64,000 bases of DNA from Pleodorina starrii (GCA_030267565.1 BRXU01000007.1:3224001-3288000), one strand, 5' to 3'; positions 19,901 to 32,436 are shown, counted from the first letter of the stretch. Notes: generated from the letters alone by a model not told the origin. Made by a program: numbers and translations.

Positions 19901-22109
19901 CGCGCCGCCGCCGCCAGCCGCATTTTGGTCGTCAGCGACGGCAGCCGCCCCGCCGGCCGCGGCGCCGCCAGGAACGAAAACGGCACCCCGCCCGCGCCCT
20001 GCCCATTCGCGTGCTGCGCGGCGGCGGCGGCGCCGGAGGCGGACAGGTCCAGGGGCGCCACCTTCGACGACCCCAGACCCGCCAGGACAGAGCGAGACGA
20101 TCCGGCGCCGGAGGTAAAGCTGGCTGCCGCTGCAGCGGCGGCGGCGCTGCTGGCGGCGCTGCGGAAGCTGACTGTAGGATCTATGGAGAGCCGCCTGCTG
20201 CTGTTGCCGCCAGCGGCGGTGGCCGACCCATGGACCACCAGAAGCAGTCCGGGCGCCTTGCGGCCACCGCCGGCGCCCAGAACGAGCGTGCAGGTCGAGA
20301 GCTGGCGCGGCGAGGGGGAAGGGGGAAGAGGAACGAGCCGCAACGGAGGAGCGGCGGCGGGGGGCGGAGGTGGGAGGGCGGGCTGCAGCAGGGTGATGAG
20401 TCTGCGCCTATCGGCCGTGGTTGCTTCGTTGTCACGGTTCTCGGAGTCTCGCTAGCGTTTAGTTCTACCGTGCCATCCGCCCTGGGCCGGACGCACCAGG
20501 TTCCCCAGCGACCCAAAACCCAGGCCAGCCTCGCAAAAACCCTCAACCACACCACAGCTCGCCTCGGCCTCCCTTCTTCTTTCCCAGTCAGCCCCCGCGT
20601 AAGGCGCAACCCACATAACGACCCGTGCAAGATCCCCCTCCCCCCAAAAGCACGCACACACGCACACACGTCCCAAAACCCTAAGATAACCCCAACCAGC
20701 CCCCTCCCCCCCCCAGCGCACACCTCAACGCTGGCCACACCCTGGAGCACATCGCGTACGGCGCTGGCGAGCGGCTTATGCTTGATGGCGCAGTACATCC
20801 CCTTGTACGACGCCCTGTACGGCAGAAAACAACATCAGGCAAGCCCGTACGTACGTGTGTTATCAAGGGGACTTTGGGGTTTGCATTTCCATTTCCAAGC
20901 GGACCTGCGCAGCGAATGGCAATCCCTCCCTCCCCGTTGTGTGCGTGTGTGCGCACAACGGCGAACGCACCGCGGCCCCGGCTCCCAGTCCCGGGACAGG
21001 GGGTTACAGAAAACGGCCCCGGCTCCCAGTCCCGGGACAGGGGTTTAAAGAAAACGGCCCGGGGCAGGGGGTTAAGAAAGACGAGCTGTGGAGAAGTGCC
21101 GGGAGGCGGGAGGCGGAGGCTTGGGGTGGGTCCATGGGCTGGGCATGGGCCGCCGCAGCACGCGGGGCCTGGCTTGGATTTGGCCACGGGTAGTAAAAAA
21201 CAAGATACCGCAGCGGGGAGGGGAGGGGAGGCTGCCGGCCTGCTTTGCCCGTGGACCTACCCATCGCCCCAAAAGCTCCCTCCGTCCCCACCAACTCCGA
21301 TACTCCGTCCCCTTTCCCTATTCCTCTTTCCAGAAGATCTTGCTGCCGGTCGCCAGCTCCCATGACGCAATGACCGCTCTTGACTCCCCTTCCGCTTTCC
21401 CTTCCCCGGCCCCCCTCCCAAACCGGTCGGGAAGGCCCGTCGGCGGTGAGTCCTACCGTGCAACCTCCCGCAGCGCGCTCTGGAAGTCCTCGTCCCTCAA
21501 GGCCAAGTCGTCTAGTAACCGCTGATAAGACTCAGCGTCCGGGCCGGCAGCCGTGGCCGCCGAGGCCCCGCCCGGGGGAAGCGCTGTGCCGGGTTCTGCG
21601 AGCCTCCCTCGCGCATTTAGAGCGACCCAGATCACGCGAAGGGACAGCTGCGGTGCGAGAGTGCCGTCCCCGGTCAGCAGGAGGTTTCGCCGCGGCCGCC
21701 GGGTGGGACCATGGCCATCCTGCGCTGTGCAGACCGCGCAGGCGACCGCGATTCGCCTGTTGGAGGAGCTGCCGCCGGCAAGCTGTGGGCAGGACGCGTT
21801 AGCGGTGGCGATAGCTGCGTGGCTGGTGCTGGCGGTGGAGGCAGGCGCTCCGGCATTGCCAGCGGCAGGAGGTGCCGCTGCATGGAAACGACTTAGGAAA
21901 GTCGCCTGGTCAAGGACTGCGCTGTCCGAGCGCTCGTGAAGGCTGTTAGGGCAAGCGACCTTGTAGCTCGCGGCCCTGTCGCCGGCCTTTTGCGCTGGGG
22001 CATTAAGGCGCAGGTTGCGAGAGGGGGCGTGGCCGTTAGCTTGGAAAGTGGTTGCGGCGACATCCGAAGGCGTGAAGCCCGTGGATACGTGAACAAGGGA
22101 CGTGAACAC
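7911..22109 (-). CDS. PAS-class III nucleotide cyclase (guanylate/adenylate cyclase family), multi-exon
   Basis: A very large cyclase making cGMP or cAMP. Exons from the 3' end: 7911-8003, 8431-8628, 8865-9006, 9403-9458, 9643-9717, 9915-9944, 10588-10987, 11238-11251, 11772-11822, 12123-13488, 13841-14057 (or 14039), 14366-16562, 17091-17399, 17807-18000, 18469-18874, 19089-19235, 19403-19457, 19847-20301, 20724-20814, and one ending at 21457. All phases agree, giving over 2,160 residues. The catalytic domain (about 9% at the C-terminus) has [12 protein letters not shown] and VETIGDCY with both metal Asp, [25 protein letters not shown], and ends [12 protein letters not shown]. Before it are a PAS-like end ([10 protein letters not shown]), a helical linker ([17 protein letters not shown]) and long Ala/Gly/Ser-rich stretches. 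I see no clear membrane segment. The 5' end is open: the first exon frame stays open to 22109 without an ATG. Confidence 0.85.
9076..9112 (+). repeat. 9-bp tandem repeat in a cyclase intron
   Basis: Four copies of CTATCCGCT lie in the intron between exons 8865-9006 and 9403-9458. Confidence 0.85.
9747..9855 (+). repeat. AGGC-type tandem repeat in a cyclase intron
   Basis: An irregular AGGC/AGGT array with many GG runs lies between exons 9643-9717 and 9915-9944. Confidence 0.8.
10519..10563 (+). repeat. CCCAAA tandem repeat in a cyclase intron
   Basis: Seven or so 6-bp units of CCCAAA with one CCCGAA, just inside the intron next to the exon that ends at the first catalytic Asp. It is not the algal telomere unit (CCCTAAAA). 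Confidence 0.85.
11238..11251 (-). other. 14-nt microexon of the cyclase gene
   Basis: On the minus strand GCCCTCTTCCCCAG lies between an AG acceptor and a GTGAGA donor. It encodes Ala-Leu-Phe-Pro and two bases of Arg. It joins [10 protein letters not shown] to HVIAYLTAP in frame and restores the ALFPRHV linker typical of this cyclase family. Without it the phases of the flanking exons do not fit. Confidence 0.8.
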
Positions 22110-24019
22110 TGCGCTCGGTCAGGGTTAAGCGGGGTTTCAACTGCGCGGCTTAGCTTGACTCATGCTCGTGTTCCCAGACGCTTACCCTCCGCCTCCACGC
22201 GCTGCCCGAAGCAGCGCCTTATCCAAAACATAGCCGGGCAGCCTGCACTATGATATGCTCAATCATGCTTCGCACGTCAGCTGCCAAAAGTGTTCGAACC
22301 TGTTTTTCCAGCTTATGTGTGTGCAGTTGGAAGCATCTTTGACACCTTCCTACGTGCAGTGCTCAGATTGCCGCAGGTTGGCAGGCTTGCCCACTTGTTA
22401 CGAGCCGTACTTTGCGACCTCTCCTAACGCACGACTGCCTGGTACCCTGGCCTTGCACGCACGTTATCATATCTGCTATTGCTTGTAAAATTAACATAGA
22501 GTATTTTCCCAGAGCACAGCTTGTCATTTAGTTACAGTACTTTTGAGCGATTGTCTTTATATGGAGTTCCAATTACCGATTCAAGCGAGTGGGGCGCCCA
22601 GGTTTTGGAATTTCTACGCAAAGACCGTTGAAGTTTGTACTATCTGAGATTGTTGCGAGTCGGTGCGTCCCGGCACCCGTTGGAGCCCCTTCGTAAAACT
22701 TTTCTCTTATATCTACTACCTAGGAGTAACCCAGGCGCCTGACGGGGAGAAAACAGTCGTTTCCCACGCGGAGTTGGCCGCCCGAAAATTGGCAACTAGT
22801 TCCCGTGCAAGTATTTGTGTGGGCAATGGCGTGTGTGCTTCCCTTCCTGCCAGTCGGCACCACTTCAGACTGTCACAGCCCTGCGTTCGTAACCTCGACT
22901 TCTAGCGCTTACTCCGCCCGCTTGGATTGAGAAGCGAGCTAGGGCTCGGTCGACGGTTGCGTCGGGCAGCGGTTACTGGCTCATAGGGAAAGCCGCGCCG
23001 CTGTGTCGACGTGTGTCGGGGGAGCAGGCGGAGACCGCTTTCACAGCCGTGGGCCGCACATTGTATGACTACCATACTGCACCATGCTCGAAAGAGCCTC
23101 GGCCGTTTTACCCCCGCCCTCTCCGAGTCCAGCCAGTCACCTTCAGGAGAGCTGCCGTCGGGCCCACAGTGCAGTGCGATAAGTACGGCTCGGCACGGCG
23201 CCATCAACCAACTCGAGTCCCGCTGTCACAGCTGCGTAGCCTCTGACGTCAATGTCGTACTGACTGAGAAATTCCGAGCTGGATTGCGTGCTGCACTACA
23301 TGAGTCGCGATGGCGTGCGCCGGTGTAAATGCACCGTTAGTCGTAACAGGTGGTTAAAGGTCGGAATCCCCCGCCCGCGGGCTGGGCCTCCCAAAACCAA
23401 AAAAGAAAAACATACACCTACACCCTGCCTACACGGACACCCACGCACCCACACACACCTTTCCCGCCCGCCCAGCCCGCTGCGCAACGCGCCTCCGTCC
23501 CCGCACATCCCATTGTCCACATACCCCCTGCAGAAGCCGGCTGCGTACCCTCAGGCCAGGCACGAAGTGGTCTCACCGCTCCCCCTCTTCCTCCTCCTGC
23601 CCCTCGACTTCCTCCTCCACCTCCTCCCCATCCTCCACCTCCTCCCCCTTCCCCTCCTCATCTGGCTCCCCTCGACGCCCTTTCCTTGCTCCTCCACCCC
23701 CCTCCTCTTACCCCCCATCCTCCTCACCCACCTCTCCCGCTCCCCTCCAATCACCCCTTCTGGGACCGCACCAGCGGCCCCAACGCGGTTGGGACGAACG
23801 CCGCAACGCTCGCACCTCGCATCAAGCCAGCGCCCAGCAAAGCAGCCCCGCTGTGTATCCCAACACAGCAAACACAGCGAGCCGCCACCGGCGCGTCAGC
23901 GGGTGGCGCCGGTCCCTGCCCAAGCCCCTCCCTCTCCTAGCAAACACACCTCCGGGGCCGCAGCCACTCCCTCACTGCCTCATCCCCACCGCCCGGCCCT
24001 CCGGGCCCCCTCGGAGGGT
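22110..24019. other. Intergenic, possible 5' region of the cyclase and 3' region of hslV
   Basis: Composition is less GC-rich from about 22200 to 23350. No conserved motif or exon chain was recognised. The first cyclase exon(s) may lie here on the minus strand. TGTAA occurs on the plus strand near 22485 and 23326 with no gene to attach it to. 23580-23760 is a CT-rich (CCTC) low-complexity tract. Confidence 0.5.
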
Positions 24020-27000
24020 TCATGGGTAGCTGGCCCCGCCGCTCGATGCCGCGCCGTCGCCGCCCGCCCCCGGCGCCCCCGGCAGCTTCACCGCGATGGA
24101 CTCGATCGTGAAGTTGTCGTTGGTGTAGATGCACATGTCCGCAGCGATCTTCATGGACTTCTTGGCTGCGTGGTATTCGGGTATTCGGCATTCGGTGTCA
24201 TTCGGGTATTCGGTGGTATCCGGGTATTCGGTGTCATTCGGTGTCATTCGGGTATTCGGTGTCATTCGGGTATTCGGCGGCATTCGGGTATTCGGCGGCA
24301 TTCGGGTATTCGGGTATTCGGAGAGAGCAGCGGCCGGCGTTTGGTTTACATCGGAACATTGCAGGGTTGTAAAAAGGGGAGTGGGGATGAGGAGGAGTGG
24401 CAGGGGGGGCGTTTGGCCGCTCCCCACACCAGCCCGCTACCCATCCCATCCCACCCGAGACCCGACCCGACGGCACCACCCGACGGCACCTTCGAACGCA
24501 TGCGAAGCCGTCGTCCACACGCACCTCGCCGCCCGCGGCGGGACTGACTCTCCACACCAGCCCGCCGCCCACCTTGCCACCCCTCTCGGCACCCAGCTAC
24601 TCGCACTCGCACAACTCATCGCCCCACCCCCACCCCCGGCTGCGGATTTCTCTTTATACCCCACCCTCGGCCAGGAGCCCTCCCCACCACTCCGCACTCC
24701 TCACTCCTCACCAATGGTCATCGCATCCATTCCCGGCACGTCCATGAGCGCCCGCGCCGCCGCCAACGCGAAATTCCCGCCGGACCCCACCGCTGCGAGG
24801 GAGGGGCGGGGAGGAGCAGAGGATGAGCAGCGGATGCGTGAATCGGGCCCGGGTCCCTTTTCAAAACGAGCGAGGAGCAAAGGAGGGCGGCCGTCGTCCG
24901 GCGCGGCCCATTCCCGCCCTGCAGGCCCGCGGCGCCACGCCCCCTGGTTGTTCTTCACTCTCAACGCAGCCGCCGCCTCGTCTCCAGCCCCCGAGGCTGG
25001 CTGGCAGCTGCGCGGGCGGCTGCCGCCCCCATAAAACCCGTCGGCTGCGGCTATCATCTTTATTTACCGCTCCCCGGCAAAAGTACACCGTGTAAAAAGT
25101 ACACCGTGTACATAATGCGCCTTGGAAGCTAGGACTCAACTCACCCATGACACCGTCGTGCGGCTCCAGTACGTCTCCGTTGCCGGAGATGGTGAGGGTG
25201 GTGCTGGCATCAGCCACCAGCAGCTCAGCCTGGGGACGTGGGGCGGGGCGCGTGGGTGCGGTGCGGGAGGGGAGGGGCATTAAAGAAAGGAAGACCGTCA
25301 AGAGTTGCGCAGGGCGGAAGGCGCAAGGCGGGGGAGGGGAAACGAAGGCGAGACCGCAGGGTCTCATCCGGAAGGCGGGTAAGGGAGGGAGGGAGGGAGG
25401 GAGGAAGAGAGGTAGAGAGAGACCGGGGCGAGAGGAAGGAATGTGGAGGTTTCGGAGGACGCGCGTGGTTTCATGGATGGGTGCGAGCGGCGGGAGCCGG
25501 GTTAAGTCACAGTCACCAAGTTTGGAGGATCTAGCCCACGGCGGCGGCGGCGCAGGGCCTGCCGCCCTGCCGTACATCAGTACTGCAGTCGTACTGTACT
25601 GCACTGTATTGCACCTGCAGGAAGCGCAGCGCCTTGTCCTGCCGCCATTGCTTGGCAAGCTCCACCGCCGCCCGCAGCAGCTGGTCTGCGGATGCGAAGA
25701 AGAACAACAAGGTAAAGAAGAAGAAGAAGTGAAGAAGAAGAACAAGATGATGAGGAACACGAAGCACATGACTGAGGTCGGGCGCCTTCCGTCGGGCGCG
25801 GAAGGCGCCTGATCGGTGTGTGCGACGTGGCTCCCGCAGCGCCTGCCGTACTACCGTACTCCCGTACTCCCGCTGGCTTCCACCTTCCCGAGGGCCTGGA
25901 GCCCACCGTGGCAGCAACAGCAAACAACGCCGCAACCGCGCTGCCAATCCTCCCGAGCCCCAAAGCCCCCAGAACCCCACCGCCCATCCCCGCCCTGCCC
26001 TGCCCCACAAGCTGCGGTGTCATCTCGCCGAACCCCACCGCCCATCCCCGCCCTGCCCCTCGTCCCGGGCCGTTTTCGTTTACGCCCCACAAGCTGCGGT
26101 GTCATATCGCCGGAACCAACCCCCCCCCACCAGCCCCCACCACCACCATAAGGCCTCACCCGGGTGCTCCTCCAGTTTCATCTCCAGGCGCTCCAGGAGG
26201 GACAACCCGTCCGCAGCCGTCCCTGGAGCGGAGCCGCCGGGAAGGTACGGCAAGGGAAGGGCGGAATGAGTCGACGGGAAGGTACGGCGGAAGGGGGTGG
26301 TACGGTAGCTGGCTGCTGCAACCGGTACCATTACCGCATTTACGCTTCCAACACCGCCCTACGGCAGCAGGAATGCGGCTGGCAGGAAGGCTCCCAGCCC
26401 CAGCACAGCACACCACAGCGCAGCACAGCGCAGCACAGCAGGCTGCCGCTGCATGTCGGCAGGCTTGCCGCCCAGAGCAGTGTGGGTTCGCAACAGTGTG
26501 GGTCAGTGTATGTGTTGTGTGGGATGGGGGAGAGCTCCGCCGCTGTGCAGCGGTTCATGGGAACCCCCGCCCCCCCCCCACCCTCCAGTGTTTCTGGCCG
26601 CCGGCGGGTGACTGCAGACACCCGCACCTGCGAAGCCGGCCACCACGCCCTCGCCTATCCGCCGCACTTTTCGCACGTTCGGCTTGACGGTGACGGTTCC
26701 GACCGAGACCTGCCCGTCCCCAATCATGACAACCTGGGGCCAAGGGCGGAGGAGGTGGATAAGGTGAACAGGAAGGACGTGGCGGGGAAGCGGAGGGATG
26801 GATGACCGATGGCGGGAGCGATTTGAGGCACCCGACGGAAGCGGAAGCGCCGGGTGACCGAGAGACTTCCAGCCCTGGCCACCTACCATGTCGTCCTTGC
26901 GGACGCATAGGATGGTCGTTGCGTGCACCTCTGGCCGGTTGTAGGTGCTTGAGGCCCGGAAGGCATGCGCATTACCGCATAGGCTGGTCCAAAGCCCGGT

Positions 27001-27201
27001 TTTGTTTGCGCCTGTTTATGATCAAGGCCAGTATCGTGTGATGGCCAGCTATCGGGTGGCTCAGAAAGAGAGACTGGGCAACGGAATGATGCAAATAAGA
27101 CGCCTATATGTCGGGGTGCAAACGCCTGGGAACCTACATGCACTTAGCAAAGCTTCGCCACTCTGCGCTGTGCGCCGCAACGCCGCAAGACCAGCAAGCA
27201 T
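24020..27201 (-). CDS. hslV: HslV, ATP-dependent protease proteolytic subunit (mitochondrial type)
   Basis: HslV forms the proteolytic double hexamer of the HslUV protease, threonine-dependent and fed by the HslU ATPase. Exons (minus): 27138-27201, 26887-27011, 26628-26733, 26160-26222, 25615-25685, 25145-25229, 24712-24792, 24020-24165; 741 nt, 246 aa, all phases agree. Residues 1-52 form an Arg/Ala/Ser-rich presequence ([13 protein letters not shown]...), probably mitochondrial. The mature enzyme starts at Thr53 in [10 protein letters not shown]; Asp69 in IGDGQ, Lys85 in NVRKVRR and Ser175 in VGSGG match the catalytic Asp17, Lys33 and GSGG serine of bacterial HslV. SGNGDV and [11 protein letters not shown] are also diagnostic. 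A Gly/Ala-rich tail of about 20 residues is extra. The gene is divergent from AARSD1. No hslU is in the window. Proteasome beta subunits share the fold, but the motifs favour HslV. Confidence 0.93.
24173..24321 (+). repeat. ATTCGGGT/ATTCGG minisatellite in the last hslV intron
   Basis: About 150 bp of variant units built from GTATTCGG, TCATTCGG and GGCATTCGG start a few bases outside the last exon (24020-24165), beside its acceptor. Confidence 0.9.
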
Positions 27202-27522
27202 TTTGACGACGGACACAACAGGTTTCCCGAGGCAAAGCTATGCTAATTTGGGTAAGGATAAAGTAAGTTAAAGGTGCTGCATTGCCATTTTTAGCATGCA
27301 GTCATGCCGCCTGATGAGAGCGGAAGTTTGGTGTGGCGAAAACGCCGACACAGTACGACACTGCCGGAACTTCAACGACTACAGTTCCGCATCCTACAGT
27401 TCGGTGATCAGCACCGCGTACCACTGCCAAGTAGCCAGTCAACGCATAGTATTAGCATTGAAAAACAACGTGTACATTTGCATGCAAAGTTCTCTCTTGA
27501 TACCTAGCCGTTCAGCATCAGC
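27202..27522. promoter_or_regulatory. Shared divergent promoter region, hslV / AARSD1
   Basis: Only 321 bp separate the two start codons, so both core promoters and 5' UTRs must lie here. It is less GC-rich than the coding flanks. I did not recognise a specific TATA box or factor site. Confidence 0.6.
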
Positions 27523-30500
27523 ATGGATGACGACACAGCTGAAGCCGGTGGACTTTGCCTCTGCCAGCAGGACGCTTACCTCCGATCCTTGACGACAACT
27601 GTCACAAGGTGCGCCTGCCGGGGCGCGCTGGCAAGGCCCTGGCCACCTGACACCCCCAAGTGCACCGCCAAACCCGCCTGACAGCTCACATTCCACCCCA
27701 AGCCCCCGTCCCCGCACAGCTAACGGACCCCCTTTCATCACCACACCATATTTCGCGGCGCCTTCAGATGCATTCCGGTTGAGCTCCCCCCAACGCCTCC
27801 AGCCGCGGCCGCCAAGGGCCCTGGCAAGGATAAGGACAAGGGCAGGCCGGGCAAGTCAGCCAACGGCGGCGGCCCGGCCGCGGCAGGCTCCGCCACCGCA
27901 ACAGCACCGGAATCGGCGGCGGTCTCTTCCTCCGTTGCGGCTCGTTACGAGGTGTACCTGGCGGATACGCCCATGTTCCCGGAGAGTGGAGGGCAGCCTT
28001 GCGATCAGGGTGGGTGGATGTCAGGATGGGTTCATCTACCGGAGTTTTGCCCCTCCCCACCGAGGGGACCCTCCCCTTCCTTTGCTGTTGCTCGGTGCCC
28101 CCCGTCCCCACATATACACGAACAAACACCACGCGTGCAGCTTGCGCCAGGCCTAGGCCCAGGGCAAGGGCAACAGGCCACCGAGGCGGGCGCGGGCGCA
28201 TGGGTGGTCCGCTGACCCTCACTGCTGCTGCTGCTGCTGCTGCTGTCCTTTGCCGCGCGGTCAACACCCTCAGGTCAGATCCTGGTCCAGCCCGTGCCGT
28301 CGGCCAACGGCGGGGAGGCGCAGCCGGCGGTGGCGGCGGTGGCGGTGGCGGTGAACGTGCTGGCGGTCATCTGGAAGGAGGTGCGACTACGAGTACAGTG
28401 TAGAATGAGCAGAGTGTAGAGTGACGGCGATGGCGAGGCAACGGCCCGGGTGAAGGCGGACCCGAGAGCCCAGAGGAGCAGGGGATGAGATCCGGACTGC
28501 CTGCGGCTCATTTTGTCAAACCCATACCCCGCTGCCCCTAATTCCGAAACACCCATTCTGTTCGACCTCGCCGCCCGACCGCCGGCGTCCATCCATGTTT
28601 GTGTGTGTGTGTGTGTGACTGTGTGCATTGCCAGGGGGCCCTGTGCCACCTGACGGACGCGCCCCTGGATCCGGGTACGACAGTGGAAGTACGGCTGGAC
28701 TGGCAGCGGCGGTACGACCACATGCAGCAGCACACAGGTGGGTGGGCGGCTTCGTGTGGGCGGGATCAGGGGGGTGGGGGTGGGGGGCTGCTTGCACCTC
28801 TCCCTTAACCTCGCAGGACCCGGGAGACCCTTTACACCAGGTACGCCCCGCCCCCGCCCCCGCCCCAAATGCTCCCAAACGCCCCATTTGCAGTGACAGT
28901 TCCAAATTCCTATTTCCTGGTTCCCTAATTCCTACTATTTCCAAAGTTCTTCATTCCTGGTTTCCCGGTTTCCTAATTCCTACTAATTCCTAAAGTTCTT
29001 CATTCCTGGTTTCCTTGTTCCAGGCCAGCACGTGTTCTCCGCGGTTGCGGACCTGCTGCTGGGGGCGGACACCGCCAGCTGGGAGCTGCACCCGCTGGAC
29101 GCAGCGACCCACGGGTCGGGAGACTACGGCTGCGTGGCCGTCGACCTCACGGCGTCGCAGATCTCCACGGAGCAGGTGGGATACTGCCTGTCCGGTGGTA
29201 GCAGAGATGAAACCGGGTTAGGTAGGATGTAGCGTAAGGATGTACCGACTGAGGGCCGTGGCCGCTTGCTCAACACTGGGTTGCCATAGGATTTGCTTTT
29301 CGGCTGGCCCTGATTGATTGGCCCTTTCATTTCCGGACGACGATGTGCCAATCTGCCAAACTGACCCGTGGGTCACATGTGTGACACACTGACTGACCCG
29401 TGGGTCTCGTCACCACCGGTTCTCGTCAGCTGCTGGAGCTCGAGGCACGAGCCAATGCGGAGCTGCGCGGCCTGCGCGCCGTGACACCGCTGGTGCTCGA
29501 CCCACGGGTCACTGCGGACGTGGAGCGAATGGAGGCGCTGCGCTCCGACCCCGCCTTCCGCGGCCAGCTGCCCTCGCCGGACAAGGTGTGTGCGTGGGGA
29601 GGGTGTGTGGGTGGGTAAAAAGAAGATACAGGAGAGGAGAGTGTCACGGGCGACACGAAGGGGCCTGTGTCAGGTCTGGCTGGTGGTGGTCTCCCAGCCG
29701 GGGTTTGGCGCGGTCCGGCCCGTCGGCTGGCCCTCCAAACGATCGCCCCGAGGCCTGGCTGCACATCGCCCTGCTCGCCTTGCCCACCTGCCCCTGTTGG
29801 TCGCCCCTCCAAAACCCTTAAAATCCTAAAACCCTCTAAAACTCAACGCAACCCGGAGGCAGATCAAGGGCGGCAAGCTGCGGCTTATCCACGTGGAGGG
29901 ACTGGACATCAATGCATGCGGGGGTGAGTGGGTGTGTGTGTATGTGTATGTGTATGTGGGGGGTGGGTGGGTGGGTGTGTGTGGGGGGTCGCGGGCAGTG
30001 ATGGGCAGCGGGCGAAGTTCAGGTGCGAGTCAAGGGAAGCGAAGGGGGGCCCGGCGGCGAGGGGCTCGGATCGAGGGGGAGCCCTCCCTGGGCCGCGCAG
30101 CACAGAGAACGAGAGATCGCTAGATCGCTAGACTGGGCAACAGCACCGGGTCGCGCGCCACCCACAGTCCCACAGTCCCACACGCACCGCACTTCCTACC
30201 CCATCATCCGTTGCTCGTTACCCGTTACCCGGCATGGCGTCTCTGTGTGTGTGTGTGTGTATGTGTATGTACGGCGGCGCAGGCACCCACGTGCGCAGTA
30301 CGGGGGAGGTGCAGGTGGTCAAGGTGGTGGGGGCGGAGCGGGCCCGCGGACACACCCGGGTGCGGCTGATGGCGGGTGACAGGGCGCTGGCGGCGCTGGG
30401 CGGCTGCCTGGGTCGCGAGGCGGCGCTCACGGCCAAGCTGACGTGTCCGCCGGTGGGTGGGTGCTGGTGGGTGGGTAGGCGAGTGGGTGGGTGGGTGGCG

Positions 30501-32436
30501 AGTGCCAGGCCTGGAAAATCCCTAAAACCCTCAAAGCCCAAGTCCCTGTCTATATCCACTCAACATCGATCCCCGCATCAACTGGCTTCAGGATAATATG
30601 CAGTCCCAACGCCCCAACCCCCCTTTTGCCGCGGTTCGTGTTTTTTGACACCCCTCCTCGCCTCAACCATCTCGCCTCATCCATCCCGCCTCATCCATCC
30701 CGCCTCATCCATCCCACGTTACCACCAGTCGAAACATGCGGAGATGGTGGGCATGCTGCTGAGGTGTGTGCCTGCGCGTGTCCGTGTGTGCCTGCGCGTG
30801 TCCGTGTGTGCCTGCGCGTGTCCGTGTGTGCCTGCGTGTTCATTGCTCATTCCCGTGTTAGGAGCTGCTGGGTGATGAAGAGCTACTGGGTAGGATCCGA
30901 GCTTTTGCAGGGGCCGGGCCGCGGACGCATCCTTCTCCCAAGGACCGCCTCGTTTTCTTCGCCTTCACCGCGGCCCAATTTACTTTTTTCACCCCCCCCC
31001 CGCTCCCTCCTCTTCCCCTCCTGCCGTCTCCGTCCCTCCGCTGCGATATCTTTCTTTTTAGTTTTTACCCCCCGTCCGACGCCCCGCCGCCCAGGGACCG
31101 CCGCGAGGGCGCCAAGGCCCGCAAGCTTTTGGCGGCAGAGCTGGCGGCGCTCCAGGGGCGGGACCTGGCGCTGGCTCTGGGAGGCACCGCCAGCGCCGCT
31201 TCGGCGCCACCTCACCCAGGTGGCCAGTCCTGGGCCCTCCTGCACCGGCCCGCCTCTGACCTCGACTTTTTGTCGCTGGTGGCGGCGGCGGCCCTGGAGG
31301 CGGCGCCGGGGCTGCAGCTGCTGATGCTCACGACGGACAACACCGAGCCGGGGGCGGCGGCTCCGTCGAGCAAAGCGGGCGGCGAGGACGGGTGAGGCGG
31401 ATGTGTGTGAGTTTTGGGGGGGGGGGCGGGGTAAAGGGGTAAAGGAGGGGGACGGGGCGGGGCGGCGTCCTTGCCCCACACCTTCCCCAGTAGCCAACCC
31501 ATCCACGGCCCCTGTTGCTGCCGCTGTTGCATCCGCTGCTGCTGTTGTTGTTTTTGTTGTTGATATTGTTGTTTGTTGTTCTTGTTGATTAATCCCGACT
31601 CCGGGGATGAATGCAGCGTGGAGGTGACCTTCCTGGTGGCCGGGCGGCCGGAGCTGGTGCGGTCGGTCGGCGCGCGGGTGGCGGAGGCGCTGGGCGGCAG
31701 GGGAGGTGGGCGGCCCGGAAGGTGAGTCGGTGTGCGAGGAGGGCGTTCGTAGGCGCAGCTGCTGTACCGTATCACGGTATCAGGCCCCCCTTTTATATTG
31801 CACGCATGGGGCCGGGCATGGTGCTGAAAAGGCAGGTCGGGTGGTGTGTTTCTGGGCTGTGTTCGCGCACGAGTCGCCGGATTACGGTCATAGGGTGCTC
31901 GGGCGGGCGGGCCCAAAACTGGCGAAAGCTGACATCGCAGGTGGGCATAGAGCAGCGTGGTGAGAATTTGCCTGTCGGGCTTGAAAGTAGCACAAAGCGT
32001 CCCTCGCAGTCCGAAGGACGGAAGCTTGGAGCAAAGACAAGGATCTAGCTTGCATGCCATATGCCTGCGACTTTTAGGATCAAGAAAAGTGGCTGGCCCC
32101 ACACTTTCCTTAGCACATTTTTTTTCGGCGCTGCCCACCAATCATCGCCAATCTGTATAATTATGGTTAAAGCAAAATTGGTCGTGCTACTTGCTGAAAA
32201 CTTCTGATGCTGGTACCTGGCCCTGGCTGGCTATGGAGCTACACGACGCAGACCCGAAGACGGCATGTGCGGACTTTGAGCTGATCCAGGAAAACCGTGT
32301 ATCCAGGAAAACCTTGTTTACATGAGCCTGTGCTCCTTTGCACTGCAGGTTTCAGGGAAAGGCGACTGGACTGTTTCGGCTGCCCGCCGCTGTCCAGGCG
32401 TTTCGGGAGGCCGTGTCGGCGGCAGAGCTTGTGTGA
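27523..32436 (+). CDS. AARSD1: Alanyl-tRNA editing protein (AARSD1 / AlaX-II type)
   Basis: A free-standing editing enzyme that would remove wrongly attached serine from tRNA-Ala. Exons: 27523-27608, 27768-28009, 28274-28380, 28635-28737, 29024-29175, 29430-29585, 29863-29923, 30283-30452, 30729-30763, 31095-31391, 31617-31721, 32349-32436; 1602 nt, 533 aa, all phases agree. The start CQQDAYLRSLTTTVT and PMFPESGGQP match the AlaX beta-barrel. The zinc-binding editing motifs are intact: HTGQH (His178, His182) and CGGTH (Cys301, His305). The C-terminus FQGKATGLFRL matches the end of animal AARSD1. It is longer than the human protein (about 410 aa) mainly through an Ala/Gly/Lys-rich insert near residues 35-75. 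It lacks an alanyl-tRNA synthetase catalytic core. It shares a promoter region with hslV. Confidence 0.94.

Noticed and set aside
22902..23207. Minus-strand frame considered as the first cyclase exon
   Set aside because: It has an ATG near its start, but I could not find splice sites that join it in phase to the exon ending at 21457, and it has no recognisable motif.
30853..30890. Possible extra small exon in AARSD1
   Set aside because: It has plausible splice sites, but including it breaks the reading phase into the next, clearly conserved exon. Exons 30729-30763 and 31095-31391 join in frame without it.
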